From assembly GCA_001899635.1 (NCBI GenBank), contig MKVQ01000002.1, forward strand, positions 188,198 through 252,197: 64,000 nt of DNA, read 5' to 3'. Position numbers and translations under genes: made by a program. The notes beneath the pieces are model-generated. The model worked only from the letters and a program-made list of their open reading frames with translations, was not told where the DNA came from and ran no database searches. The DNA is from Myxococcales bacterium 68-20. Lineage in GTDB: Bacteria; Myxococcota_A; Polyangia; Polyangiales; Polyangiaceae. Positions within the stretch are counted from its first letter, which is position 1. Every line of letters begins with the position of its first letter. This document shows, piece after piece, positions 47,805-56,659 of the stretch.

Positions 47805-48911
47805 ATGAGAGCGACCTCTTCCTTCGGTTCGACGTTGTTCGCGTTCGCGGTCCTCGCTGTCTCGCTCGCTGCTTGCGATGGCGATGAGACCACTCCCGAC
47901 GCGCCGGCCGGAGGCGCGAGCGCCGCTTGCCAGCAGGCGCCCAAGGTCGAGAAGAACGCGTTCTGCGCAGCCTGCGAGATGTCACCGACGGCCCAGCCTG
48001 CAACCTGCAAGGCGCCGCGAACGGTGAACGCGTGCTGCGCATGGGTAGCGCCTCCGTCGAACCCGCTCCAGCGCGGGATCGGCCTCAACCGCTACTCGAC
48101 GACCGACCCCACGATTCAGCTCTCTTGCCTCGACGATCCCGGCCCGGTCGGGACGCCCACGACGGTCACGCTGAAGGGGTTCGTCCGCCTGTTCTCGAGC
48201 GGCGGCGACTCGACCGGCGTGAAGATCGAGATCTTCAAGGAGGGCGAGGACGGCTCCCTGGGCGCGGCGATCGGCAGCCCCGTGGTCACGACCTCCGACG
48301 ATACGAACGTGAAGAAGGAGGACTGGCTCGAGAAGTGCCCCGACAGCGGGTGCACCCTTCGCGGCTACACGTATCCGGGCGTGCCGACGGAGACGCGCCT
48401 CATCGTCAAGACGTCGGACGCGTCCGGCGGCTCGCAGTGGGCCGCGCTCTACGACTACAATATCTACTTCTCGAACTCGGCCGTCGTCGACGGCACCATC
48501 GACTACGAGCCGTCGGTCGTCGCCGCCACCGACATCAACACGGTCGCGTCCGCCGCTGGCGGCTTCTCGCCGAGCCAGGAGAAGGGCATGATCGCGGGCG
48601 AGGTCCACGACTGCGGCGACATCCGGCTTGCGGGCGCCACGGTCGACATCGACGCTGCGCACGAGGGCGACATGTTCTACTTCGGCGACAACGAGGCGAA
48701 TCCCCTGCCCGACAAGACGCGCACATCGGCGGGCACGAGCAAGCTCGGTCTCTTCGGCACGCTCAACGTCACGACGGGCGTCCCGATCCGGATCAGCGCG
48801 CTCGGCATCCACGACGGCCAGACCGTGCTGCTCGGCACGCACACCGTTCAGGCATTCAAGGGCGGAGTCACGGCGCTCCGCCTCCGCGGCCGGCGCCCCT
48901 GGCAGCAGTGA
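47805..48911 (+). CDS. Putative lipoprotein, unknown function
   Basis: 368 residues. Signal peptide with lipobox (AVSLAAC, then DGDE), Cys near 24, then a Cys-containing part (CQQAPKVEKNAFCAACEMSP, ATCKAPRTVNACCAW) and a beta-rich C-terminal half with VTLKGFVRLFSSGGDSTGVKIEIF and MIAGEVHDCGDIRLAGATVDIDA, reminiscent of carboxypeptidase-regulatory-like Ig folds. The position of the Asp right after the lipidated Cys would keep it in the inner membrane by E. coli rules, but those may not apply here. Function unknown. Divergent from queG. Confidence 0.78.
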   Translation: MRATSSFGSTLFAFAVLAVSLAACDGDETTPDAPAGGASAACQQAPKVEKNAFCAACEMSPTAQPATCKAPRTVNACCAWVAPPSNPLQRGIGLNRYSTTDPTIQLSCLDDPGPVGTPTTVTLKGFVRLFSSGGDSTGVKIEIFKEGEDGSLGAAIGSPVVTTSDDTNVKKEDWLEKCPDSGCTLRGYTYPGVPTETRLIVKTSDASGGSQWAALYDYNIYFSNSAVVDGTIDYEPSVVAATDINTVASAAGGFSPSQEKGMIAGEVHDCGDIRLAGATVDIDAAHEGDMFYFGDNEANPLPDKTRTSAGTSKLGLFGTLNVTTGVPIRISALGIHDGQTVLLGTHTVQAFKGGVTALRLRGRRPWQQ

Positions 48912-49006
48912 TCTTCTGGCCAAAGCACAGATGAGATCGGGGTTGGTCCCGCGAACGGCACGCCCGACGCGAAGCGGAGGGCCCGCGTGGGGGGAGGCTC
49001 CGCCGG

Positions 49007-49066
49007 CCTTGGGGCTCGCGCCCCAACTACCCGCAGTGGTGGGCCTTCGGCCCGCGTCGAGTTCAC
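49007..49066 (+). repeat. Dispersed two-hairpin repeat, copy A
   Basis: Holds hairpin 1 TTGGGGC-TCGC-GCCCCAA (49009-49026), the spacer ACCCGCAGTGGT, hairpin 2 GGGCC-TTC-GGCCC, then GCGTCGAGTTCA. It lies between the lipoprotein gene and the TrmN6-like gene. An imperfect inverted repeat flanks it: TTGGTCCCGCGAACGGCAC near 48943 on the left, and the minus-strand TTGGTCATGGGGACGGCAC near 49090-49107 on the right, so copy A may sit inside a larger element of about 165 bp. Confidence 0.75.
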
Positions 49067-49110
49067 TCCGGCGGAACGGGGCGGCGCGTGCCGTCCCCAT
49101 GACCAAGCAA

Positions 49111-49138
49111 GGCTTTGCCCCAGCGCTGGGGCAAAGCC
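49111..49138. repeat. Perfect 28-bp palindrome abutting a start codon
   Basis: The arm GGCTTTGCCCCAGC is followed directly by its exact reverse complement. The palindrome ends at 49138, two bases before the ATG at 49140. It could be a hairpin on the mRNA that hides the start, a terminator of the preceding transcript, or a site for a dimeric protein. Confidence 0.7.
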
Positions 49139-49139
49139 G

Positions 49140-49913
49140 ATGAGGGCCGAGAGCGTTCTCGCGGACGTGAGCCATGACTGGCTCTTTGCGGGGACGCTCT
49201 CGCTCCGGCAGCCCGCGCGGCGCACCGGTTATCGCGTCAACGTCGACGCAATCCTCCTCGCGGCCTTCGCCGCGCGCGTGCTCCCGGGCGGCGAGCTCCG
49301 CGCGGCGAGAGGTGGGCGCGCGCGCCACGCGGTCGACCTCGGATCCGGCGTGGGCGCGGTCGGGCTCACGCTCCTCCATCTGGAGGCAGCGACGCGTGTG
49401 ACGATGGTCGAAGTCGACGATGTGCTCGCCCGACTCGCTTCGGAGAACGCCGCCGAGAACGCCTGGGCCGATCGGACCGAGGTCGTCCATTCCGACGTCC
49501 GCCGCGCCGCTTCGTCGCTCGGCGGCGCGGACCTCGTCGTTTGCAATCCTCCCTACGTGACGCCCGGCCGCGGACGCGCGCCCGCCGAACGCGTACGCGC
49601 GGCGAAGTACGGCGACCTCGCGACCTTCGTCGACGCCGCGCGGCGGATCACCGGACGACGCGCACGCGCCTGCTTCGTCTACCCGGCGATCGAGGCGATG
49701 ACGCTGCTGACGATGCTCCGTGATCACGGGCTCGAGCCGAAGCGCCTGCGCGCGGTCCACGGAAGAGCGAGCGACAAGGCGCGCGTCGTCCTCGTCGAAT
49801 CGGTGCCGGGCAAGCCGGGCGGCCTCGCGGTCGAGCCGCCGTTCGTCGAGACCGACGGGCGCGGAGGGCGGAGCGCCGAGCTCGCCGCGTTGCTCACGAT
49901 GCCACGTCACTGA
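49140..49913 (+). CDS. TrmN6-like class I methyltransferase
   Basis: 257 residues. SAM-binding motif I DLGSGVGAVGLTLLHL, then MVEVDDVLARLASENA, and the N6-adenine-type catalytic motif NPPY in ADLVVCNPPYVTPG. This arrangement matches TrmN6 (YfiC), which methylates adenine 37 of tRNA-Val, though the substrate cannot be confirmed. Some members act on proteins. ATG at 49140 sits immediately after the 28-bp palindrome, without a clear Shine-Dalgarno site; a more upstream GTG (48987) would read through the repeat and is unlikely. Confidence 0.82.
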   Translation: MRAESVLADVSHDWLFAGTLSLRQPARRTGYRVNVDAILLAAFAARVLPGGELRAARGGRARHAVDLGSGVGAVGLTLLHLEAATRVTMVEVDDVLARLASENAAENAWADRTEVVHSDVRRAASSLGGADLVVCNPPYVTPGRGRAPAERVRAAKYGDLATFVDAARRITGRRARACFVYPAIEAMTLLTMLRDHGLEPKRLRAVHGRASDKARVVLVESVPGKPGGLAVEPPFVETDGRGGRSAELAALLTMPRH

Positions 49914-50038
49914 TCTCTTCTCGCGCCCCCGGGCTCGAACGCTCGGCCGGAGCCGCGTACGAGCGCATAGCTGGAGCCGCTCCGACGCGGCGAGGGCCTG
50001 CCGCGAGGAGCCCCGCCCCGGAGATCGCGAGCTGCGCT

Positions 50039-50590
50039 CTACGTGCGGGGAGCGACGAGTCGATCGAGTGCGATCGCGCACGCGGCGCGGACGCTGAGGT
50101 GATTCCAGTCGCCAGCGCCGTGGATCGGCTCGAGGACGACGTCCGCACCATCGACGACCTCGGGAGCGAGGCCCCAGCTGGTACCGAAGACGAGGAGGAC
50201 GGGCGGGCCTTCACCACCGAGCGCTGCGTGCGCAGAGCTCCACGTCGTCGGCGCTCCGACGGCACGCGCGGCCGTCACCCAGAGCTCGGTCCCGGGCCCG
50301 CACGCAGCGCGTGCGTCGGCGAGCGACGCGACCACTCGCGAGATCGCGAGCGCGTCCTTGCGGTCGGGAATTCGCTTCGCGCTCGAGCCGTGTGTCCAGT
50401 GATCGACGATGCGATGCGCGAGCACCTGCTGCGCCTCGATCGGATGAACGATGTAGAAGCCCTCGCACCCGTACGTTCGCGCGCTCCGCGAAAGGTCGTG
50501 GACATCGATCGTCGTGAGCGTGCTCGTCCCGACCTCGCCTTTTGCATCGAGGACCGGATGGTGGACGAGGGCGATCGAAAGGCTCCTCAT
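50039..50590 (-). CDS. SPOUT-fold RNA methyltransferase linked to TrmD
   Basis: 183 residues of the SAM-MT_RNA type that often follows trmD (as in Thermotoga and Aquifex). Begins [36 protein letters not shown], the family's opening, and contains [28 protein letters not shown], resembling SPOUT knot residues. Start ATG at 50590 overlaps the trmD stop by four bases (ATGA), so it is translationally coupled as the last gene of the rpsP-khpA-rimM-trmD set. Target RNA unknown. Confidence 0.85.
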   Translation of the reverse strand: MRSLSIALVHHPVLDAKGEVGTSTLTTIDVHDLSRSARTYGCEGFYIVHPIEAQQVLAHRIVDHWTHGSSAKRIPDRKDALAISRVVASLADARAACGPGTELWVTAARAVGAPTTWSSAHAALGGEGPPVLLVFGTSWGLAPEVVDGADVVLEPIHGAGDWNHLSVRAACAIALDRLVAPRT

Positions 50591-51318
50591 TCGCTCGACT
50601 CTTTCCCTGGGCCTGGCCCCCCGTCGCTCGGAGCGACGAGATCCGGCCGGCGCTCGCGTGTGCGCGCGAGGGCCTCTGCGCCCCGCCACTTTGCGATCTC
50701 GGCGTGGTTCCCGCCGGCGAGGACCTCGGGGACCGTGCGTCCGCGGAACTCCGCGGGCCGCGTGTATTGCGGGTACTCGAGCAGCCCGCCTTCACCGTGC
50801 GACTCCTCGCGGATCGACTCCGCGTTCCCGAGCACCCCGGGAATGAGCCGTACCGTCGCCTCGACGATCGCCATGGCCGCGACCTCACCGCCGGTCATCA
50901 CGAAGTCGCCGAGCGAGATCTCCTCGTCGACGAAGGCACGCACGCGCTCATCGAAGCCCTCGTAGCGCCCGCACACGAGCATCACCGCCGGCTCGTTCGA
51001 GAGGCGCACGGCCGCCGGCTGCGCGAAGGGCTTGCCTTGCGGAGTGAGCAGGACACGACGTGCGCGCGGCTCGCCGCTCGCGTCCGCTTCCGCGTCGAGC
51101 GCCTCCATGCACGCGACGAGCACGTCGACGCGCATCACCATCCCGCTGCCGCCCCCGTAGGGCGTGTCGTCGACGCTACGGTGCTTGCCGAGGCCATACT
51201 CGCGGGGCGATCGGAGCCGCACCGTGAGCTCGCCGCCCTTGGTCGCTCGGCCGACGAAGCTCGTGGCCAGGAACGTCTCGAACAGCTCCGGGAACAGCGT
51301 GACGATGTCGACGCGCAC
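50587..51318 (-). CDS. trmD: tRNA (guanine-N1)-methyltransferase TrmD
   Basis: Methylates G37 next to the anticodon to prevent frameshifting. 243 residues. Motifs [32 protein letters not shown], and the SPOUT knot [11 protein letters not shown] with [18 protein letters not shown]. Normal length. It starts two bases after the rimM stop and overlaps the next gene by four bases. Essential in most bacteria. Confidence 0.96.
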   Translation of the reverse strand: MRVDIVTLFPELFETFLATSFVGRATKGGELTVRLRSPREYGLGKHRSVDDTPYGGGSGMVMRVDVLVACMEALDAEADASGEPRARRVLLTPQGKPFAQPAAVRLSNEPAVMLVCGRYEGFDERVRAFVDEEISLGDFVMTGGEVAAMAIVEATVRLIPGVLGNAESIREESHGEGGLLEYPQYTRPAEFRGRTVPEVLAGGNHAEIAKWRGAEALARTRERRPDLVAPSDGGPGPGKESSE

Positions 51319-51320
51319 GG

Positions 51321-51956
51321 CTACGCCTCGTCCGGGCCCGTGTCGCCTTCGCCGCCGGCGCTCTCGCCACCTTCGCCCTCGCCTTCGCCGCCGCGCTTCG
51401 CGCCCTTCTTCGGCTTCTTAGGCTTTTTGAGCGGGAGGCGTTCGAGCTCATCGAGCGTGAGCACGTCGATGACGCGGGCGCTCGTGTCGATCTTGCCCAC
51501 GTACGTCTCCGTGAGCGGGATCTCCCAGTCGCCCTTGCCGTCGTCCGCTCGGACGAGAAGCGCTTCGAGCGTTGGATACGACATGGTCTCGACGACCACG
51601 CCGAGACGCTCCGCGTTCACCCGAACCTCGGCGCCGACGAGGTCGATGGTGTAGAACTCGCCCTCTTCGGCCGGCGGGAAATCGCGACGGCGCACGCAAA
51701 CGAGCGCACCGCGGAGCTCGTCCGCGCGATCGCGATCGTCGACGGAGTAGAGCTTCATGAGGATGGCGTCGTCGGCACGACGCGCAGCCACGACCGAGAC
51801 CTCGTGCTCCTCGCCGTCGCTCATCCGGACGAGCACCTCGTCCTGCTGGAGCAAGACATCGCTCGTCTTGTTGAACACCTTGAGGCGCACCTCGCCGCGC
51901 ACCCCATGCGGGCGCGCGATCTCCGCGAGCGGCACCCACGCATCGACGTCGGTCAT
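51321..51956 (-). CDS. rimM: Ribosome maturation factor RimM
   Basis: Binds S19 and helps mature the head of the 30S subunit. 211 residues. N-terminal RimM domain opens with [20 protein letters not shown], then a PRC-barrel part with [19 protein letters not shown] and [21 protein letters not shown]-terminal Lys/Pro/Gly/Glu-rich tail of about 40 residues is longer than usual. Just ahead of trmD in the conserved operon. Confidence 0.93.
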   Translation of the reverse strand: MTDVDAWVPLAEIARPHGVRGEVRLKVFNKTSDVLLQQDEVLVRMSDGEEHEVSVVAARRADDAILMKLYSVDDRDRADELRGALVCVRRRDFPPAEEGEFYTIDLVGAEVRVNAERLGVVVETMSYPTLEALLVRADDGKGDWEIPLTETYVGKIDTSARVIDVLTLDELERLPLKKPKKPKKGAKRGGEGEGEGGESAGGEGDTGPDEA

Positions 51957-52136
51957 GACGTTCCTCTCAGGCTCGCTCGCCCGAAGTCCGGCCGGGCTCT
52001 TCGCTCACTCGCGCGCACCCGCACGACATGCGCAGGTGCACGGAGGAAGAACCTCGTCGGTTCGCACTTCTGGCTCGCGTCACTGACCGGTCTCACTATT
52101 CGCGCCCTCGCCTGAAGGACTCTCCAGGCGAAGACG

Positions 52137-52373
52137 CTAGTCGACGATGTCGAGATGCGCGCGCTTGCCGAGCTTGGTCGACACGGCAGCGAGGATCGTG
52201 CGCATCGACTGTGCGGTGCGCCCTTCCTTGCCGATCACCTTGCCCACATCGTCTTTCGCGACGCGAAGCTCGATCAGGCTGTTGTGCTCGCTCGCGATTT
52301 CCGTCACGACGACCTGATCGGGATGGTCCACGAGCTCCATCGCGATCGCTTTGATCAGCTCTTTAAGCGGCAT
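52137..52373 (-). CDS. khpA: KH-domain RNA-binding protein KhpA
   Basis: 78-residue single KH-domain protein. The KH core reads VAKDDVGKVIGKEGRTAQSMRTIL, with the GxxG loop as GKEG. Sits between rpsP and rimM, its usual place. KhpA forms a KhpA-KhpB pair in some bacteria that affects RNA fate and cell shape. Confidence 0.93.
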   Translation of the reverse strand: MPLKELIKAIAMELVDHPDQVVVTEIASEHNSLIELRVAKDDVGKVIGKEGRTAQSMRTILAAVSTKLGKRAHLDIVD

Positions 52374-52439
52374 ATCCGAATCATCCCCACCCCGGCCCGC
52401 CCAACTGCTGCGCGCGCGCGGGGATCGCTCGAGACTACG

Positions 52440-52718
52440 TTACTTGGTTGCCGCTGCCTCGGCCTTGGCGGCCGCCTTGATCAGACGTCCGAGCGTCTCC
52501 GACGGGAGCGCGCCACGGCCGGTCCAGTGCGTGAGGCGCTCCTGGTCGATCTGAAGCGGGGTCTTCCCATCGACGACCTTCATCTCCTTGGCGGGATCGA
52601 AGGTACCGATGTTCTCGAGGAACCGGCCGCCGCGAGGGCTGCGCTGGTCAGTGACGACCACGCGGTAAAAGGGCTTCTTCTTGGTGCCCGCGCGAGCGAG
52701 GCGGATGTGAACGGCCAT
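52440..52718 (-). CDS. rpsP: 30S ribosomal protein S16
   Basis: 92 residues. Classic S16 opening MAVHIRLARAGTKKKPFYRVVVTDQRSPRGG, then FLENIGTFDP. First gene of the rpsP-khpA-rimM-trmD operon; AAGGTT precedes the start. Its promoter should be in the 241-base gap upstream, but I cannot place boxes reliably. C-terminal Ala-rich tail. Confidence 0.96.
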   Translation of the reverse strand: MAVHIRLARAGTKKKPFYRVVVTDQRSPRGGRFLENIGTFDPAKEMKVVDGKTPLQIDQERLTHWTGRGALPSETLGRLIKAAAKAEAAATK

Positions 52719-52959
52719 GAACCTTCAGTCTCCAGATCAGCGTAGCAAATTGAGAACGAGCGTAGCGAACGAGGAACCGAAAATGCGGGAGATTCCCTAC
52801 TAACCCCGAGTGATTCGACCGTAGGCCGAGCACTTTTGCGGGTTATTCGCCACCTTCGGGGGCGCGGAAGCTACCGCTGGGCCTAGGCAGCGTCAAGGAG
52901 GTTTTCGACGCTACGTCCTCGGAGTTCCACGACATCGCATCGATGAGCTCGGGCCGCGG

Positions 52960-53454
52960 TCAGCCGTTGACGCTCATCACCCGAGTGAGCCGCGAGAGCA
53001 AGCGCATATTACCGAACATCCCGTAAATCTTCAGCTCGCCGGAGACGGAAGCGCGGACCATCTCGCGGAGCACCTCGAGCGAAGACCGATCGGTCGGGAG
53101 CGGAAGCGCAAACGGCCGGGTCAGCGGGACGTTCGACATGGCCATGATCGAGTCGGCCGAGCCGCGAACGGCGACGTCGGGGATCCCCTTGATGCCGTCG
53201 TGGAGAATGAGCCGACCACCCGAGCGAAGGGGGCGCCCCGATCTGAACTCGAGCGTGAGCGCGACGTCCGCGTCGTCCGCGATGAGCGCGACCGTACCGT
53301 CGAGCGCATCGAAGTCCTTTCGCTTGTGTGGCTTGCTCTCGAGGTTCTGGCGGACGAGGTCCGCGAGCATCGTCGCGAACGCGTTGTCCTCCGCGCCCGG
53401 GGAGAGCTCGATCGCGAGCTTCCCTTCCTGATTCTTCACACTGTTCGTAGTCAC
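52960..53454 (-). CDS. SCP2-like domain protein
   Basis: 164 residues, no signal peptide. The pattern VALTLEFRSG, LILHDGIKGIPDVAVRGSADSIMAM and the final SGELKIYGMFGNMRLLSRL resembles the sterol-carrier/SCP2 fold, which binds lipids or serves as an accessory domain. Assignment is by pattern only. GTG start at 53454 overlaps the stop of the upstream M16 gene by four bases (GTGA), so the three genes form one translationally coupled set. Confidence 0.6.
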   Translation of the reverse strand: MTTNSVKNQEGKLAIELSPGAEDNAFATMLADLVRQNLESKPHKRKDFDALDGTVALIADDADVALTLEFRSGRPLRSGGRLILHDGIKGIPDVAVRGSADSIMAMSNVPLTRPFALPLPTDRSSLEVLREMVRASVSGELKIYGMFGNMRLLSRLTRVMSVNG

Positions 53455-54992
53455 TGGCCCTCCGGACCGCTCGACTCGATCGCCTTGATCCCGATCGCCT
53501 CGAGCTGTGGCTGAATCTTCGCGCGCGGCCCGACGATCACGATCGTTGCCCGGTCGAGATCGAGGTGCTGCCCTGCGAATCGCTTGAGCTGTGCCTTGTC
53601 GGCGCGCGCGGTCACGTGACTCGCCAACGCCTCACGGTCGGGCGCGAGCCCGACGCCGGCGTTGCGGCCGAGGCGAGCCGCGGCTGCCTGGACCGTCTCG
53701 AACGCCTCGACCAGGTCCGCGCGCGCGAGCTGCTTCGTCTTCTCGATCTCCTCGTCCGTGAGCCCGCTCTTCGCGAGCCCGCCGATCTCCGCGAGCATGG
53801 CCGCGAGCGCGTCGCCCGTGTGCTCGGTGTGGACGGCTGCCTGCGCGACGAACACCCCGCGCATCCGCGTGAACGAGAAGCGACTCCGCGCGCCGTAGCT
53901 CCAGCCATGCTCCTCGCGGAGGTTCTGGTTCAGGCGCGACGTGAAGCTGCCGCCGAGCGCGGCGTTCACTCGCGTGAGGACCGCGCTCTCCTCGTCGAAG
54001 GCCGACACGCCGGGGCGAGCCACGGCGATGACGGACTGCGGTGCGTCGGGCCGGTCGACGACGATGACACGACGTGAGGTCGACGATGCGCCGCCTCCAC
54101 CCGAACGTCCGAAGTACGGCGCGGGCGACCCGAGCGGCTCACCGGACGGCGGAGGCGCCGCTGGCGCCTTCCAGAACGCGAGCGCTTGATCGAGGACCGC
54201 GTCGAGCTGCGGTCGCGTGACGTCTCCGACGACCACCAGCGTCGCGCGGTCGGAGCGCCATCGCTCGGCGTAGAACTTCTTCACGTCGTCGAGCGTCACC
54301 TTCGCCGCCGACGCGAGGGTGCCGTCGCTCGGGTGGGCATACGGATGGCCCGCCGGGTACACCTTGCGCGCAACGACCACGCTGGCGACCGCGTCGGGCT
54401 CGCTCTGACGTGCCCGGAGCGCGTTCTCCCAGAGCTCGTGGACCCGCTTGAACTCGACCGGGCTGAGCTGCGGCTTGCTCACGACGTCGCCGAAGATCTC
54501 GGCCGCGGGCGCGAGGTTCTTCGTGAGCACGGTGAGCTGCACGAAGCCGTAGTCCGCGTACGCGCCGGTGCGGAGGGTCGCGCCGAGGCGATCGACGTCA
54601 CGCGACAGCTCGAGCGGCCCGCGCTTGCCGGCGCCTTCGTCGAGCATGTTCGCCGTGGTCACGGCGAGGCCGCCCTTCCCTTCCGGATCGTGCGCAGCAC
54701 CGGCCGGGACGACGACCTGCATCGAGACGATCGGGAGGCCATGGCGCTCGAGGAGCCAGACATTCATCCCGTTGGGACGCTTGTAGTGCACCGGGACCGG
54801 CGGCGTGTACGGCGCGGGCTCGCCGGCCTCCGGACGCGGGCCGAGCGGATCCGGCACTGCTCCAGCGTCTGCGCTCACGCCTGTCCGCGGCGGTCCCGGT
54901 GGACGCGTCGCGTCTCCTCCACCGCAAGCGGCCAGCGCAGGGAGGGCCGCGCATGCGAGCGCGAGCGCGAGCGAGCTCGAGGAGCGCTTCAC
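53451..54992 (-). CDS. M16-family peptidase subunit without zinc ligands, lipoprotein
   Basis: 513 residues. Signal peptide with lipobox ALPALAAC (Cys near 22), Pro-rich linker, then an M16 (pitrilysin) fold from about residue 70: HYKRPNGMNVWLLERHGLPIVSMQVVVPAG is typical. Where active M16 enzymes have the zinc motif HxxEH, this reads GGLAVTTANMLDEGAG, so no zinc is bound. The C-terminal half keeps EEHGWSYGARSRFSFTRMRGVF, the R/Y motif of the non-catalytic half. It is probably the partner of the next upstream gene, with which it overlaps by four bases (GTGA). GTG start at 54992. Confidence 0.85.
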   Translation of the reverse strand: MKRSSSSLALALACAALPALAACGGGDATRPPGPPRTGVSADAGAVPDPLGPRPEAGEPAPYTPPVPVHYKRPNGMNVWLLERHGLPIVSMQVVVPAGAAHDPEGKGGLAVTTANMLDEGAGKRGPLELSRDVDRLGATLRTGAYADYGFVQLTVLTKNLAPAAEIFGDVVSKPQLSPVEFKRVHELWENALRARQSEPDAVASVVVARKVYPAGHPYAHPSDGTLASAAKVTLDDVKKFYAERWRSDRATLVVVGDVTRPQLDAVLDQALAFWKAPAAPPPSGEPLGSPAPYFGRSGGGGASSTSRRVIVVDRPDAPQSVIAVARPGVSAFDEESAVLTRVNAALGGSFTSRLNQNLREEHGWSYGARSRFSFTRMRGVFVAQAAVHTEHTGDALAAMLAEIGGLAKSGLTDEEIEKTKQLARADLVEAFETVQAAAARLGRNAGVGLAPDREALASHVTARADKAQLKRFAGQHLDLDRATIVIVGPRAKIQPQLEAIGIKAIESSGPEGQ

Positions 54993-56380
54993 TTCACTGC
55001 TCCCTTCTCGTTCGCCTTGCCCGCCGGCACCACACGCAAGATCACGCGAGCGTTCGGATCGAGGTACTTCGCGGCGGTATCGCGGATGCCTTCCTTCGTG
55101 GCCGAGCGATAGCGCTCGAGGTCTTTCTGCGCGAAGCCGGGATCCTTCATCGCGGCCTGGTACATGTTGAGGAGGGACGCCCGCTCGCGGACGCTCTCGA
55201 GGCGCGTCACGAACCCGGTCTCGACGAGGTTCTTCGCACGAACGAGGTCGTCATCGCTCATCGGGGTCTTGCGGATCGCCTCGAGCTCCTTGTCGACGGC
55301 AGCCTCGATGCGGTCGAGCGATACGCCAGGGCGGGCGATCACGCCGACGACGAAGCGCGAGCCGAGCTGGGCCGACTCCTGCCCCGCCTCGACGCTCTGG
55401 GCGAGCTTCTGATCGTAGACGAGGGCCTTGTAGAGGCGGCTCGCCTTCCCCGTGGCGAGCGCGGTCGACAGCAAATCGAGCTCGGCATCGCCCGGCCCGA
55501 AGTGCTTCGGCGACTGCCACGCCATCACGACCTTCTCGAGCTCGACGTTGTCCTCGATCGTCTCCCTGACGACGCCGGTGAGCGTCGTCTTCGTGTCCCT
55601 GAAGCCCGGGGCGCCCGGATCCGAGACGGCTCCACGCGATGGGATCGATCCGAAGAGCTGCTCGACACGCGCCTTCGTCCTCACGGGGTCGAAGTCGCCG
55701 GCGACGACGAGCGAAGCATTCGCCGGGTCGTAGTACTTCGCAAAGAAGCCCTTCACGTCGTCCACGGTCGCCGCCTCGAGATCGGCATGCGAGCCGATGA
55801 CCGGGTGGTGATACGGATGGCCCACGGGGTACATCAGCTCGGGCAGCCTGAGCTCGACCTTCCCATACGGCGTGTTCTCGCTCGTCTGGCGCCGCTCGTT
55901 CCGAACGACGTCGCGCTGCGCGTCGAGCTTCTCCAGCGTCATGAGAGGGCCGAGATCGCGTAGCCGGTCAGCCTCCATCCATAGGAGCAGGTCGAGCGAA
56001 GAAGGCGGCCCGACGTCGTAGTAGTCCGTGCGGTCGTTGCTGGTCCACGCGTTGTTCCAGCCGCCCGCGCCCTCCATCCAGGCATCAAAGGCCTTCGTCG
56101 GGACACGGCGCGTGCCCATGAACATCAGGTGCTCGAAGAGGTGGGCGAACCCCGTGCGGCCCTTCGCTTCGTGGCGCGAGCCGACGTCGTACGAGATGTT
56201 CACGGCGACGATCGGCACGTCGTGGTTCTCGTGGAGGATGACGGTCATCCCGTTCGGGAGCGTGGTCCGCGTGAACGGAATCGCCACATCCGCCGCTGCC
56301 GGCCCAGCGGCCAACAGCGCGCCGAGCCCGAGCGCCGAAGCGAGGAGGCGCGGGAGGAGCCATCTCTTCACGGCAGTCAT
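54989..56380 (-). CDS. Zinc-dependent M16-family peptidase (catalytic subunit)
   Basis: 463 residues. Signal peptide without a Cys (LGALLAAGPAAADVAIP), so probably periplasmic. Catalytic motif HLFEH (His 80, Glu 83, His 84) in GRTGFAHLFEHLMFMGTRRVP, and the downstream Glu ligand in VVRNERRQTSENTPYG. Belongs to the two-protein M16B type in which one gene carries the active site and the next the R/Y motif. Probably degrades periplasmic peptides or processes proteins; substrate unknown. Overlaps the non-catalytic gene by four bases. Confidence 0.9.
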   Translation of the reverse strand: MTAVKRWLLPRLLASALGLGALLAAGPAAADVAIPFTRTTLPNGMTVILHENHDVPIVAVNISYDVGSRHEAKGRTGFAHLFEHLMFMGTRRVPTKAFDAWMEGAGGWNNAWTSNDRTDYYDVGPPSSLDLLLWMEADRLRDLGPLMTLEKLDAQRDVVRNERRQTSENTPYGKVELRLPELMYPVGHPYHHPVIGSHADLEAATVDDVKGFFAKYYDPANASLVVAGDFDPVRTKARVEQLFGSIPSRGAVSDPGAPGFRDTKTTLTGVVRETIEDNVELEKVVMAWQSPKHFGPGDAELDLLSTALATGKASRLYKALVYDQKLAQSVEAGQESAQLGSRFVVGVIARPGVSLDRIEAAVDKELEAIRKTPMSDDDLVRAKNLVETGFVTRLESVRERASLLNMYQAAMKDPGFAQKDLERYRSATKEGIRDTAAKYLDPNARVILRVVPAGKANEKGAVK

Positions 56381-56535
56381 GGGACCAGACGCTTACGCCA
56401 TAGTCCGCCGCCAACGCAACCGACGAGAGGCAGCAACGAATGTGCTGTAAGGCCGCGGGCCTTCGCGCGTTTACCCGCCGTGACCTCGATGGCATGTGCG
56501 GCAGCGTTCGACCTCGCCCCCGACGGGATGGGGCC

Positions 56536-56599
56536 GTCGAACTTGGGGCTCGCGCCCCAACCGCCCGCAGAGGTGCGCCTTCGGCGTTCGTCGAAATCG
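56536..56599 (+). repeat. Dispersed two-hairpin repeat, copy B
   Basis: GTCGAACTTGGGGC-TCGC-GCCCCAA, spacer CCGCCCGCAGAGGT, hairpin 2 GCGCC-TTC-GGCGT (one G-T wobble), end TCGTCGAAATCGC. Lies upstream of the sigma-factor gene, between the M16 operon and the sigma start, and may be in the sigma-factor leader. Confidence 0.75.
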
Positions 56600-56659
56600 C
56601 CCCCCTGGGTCGGCCTCCGCTCTATGTTGGGGGCCCCCGCGCCTCGGCGCCCTCGAACG

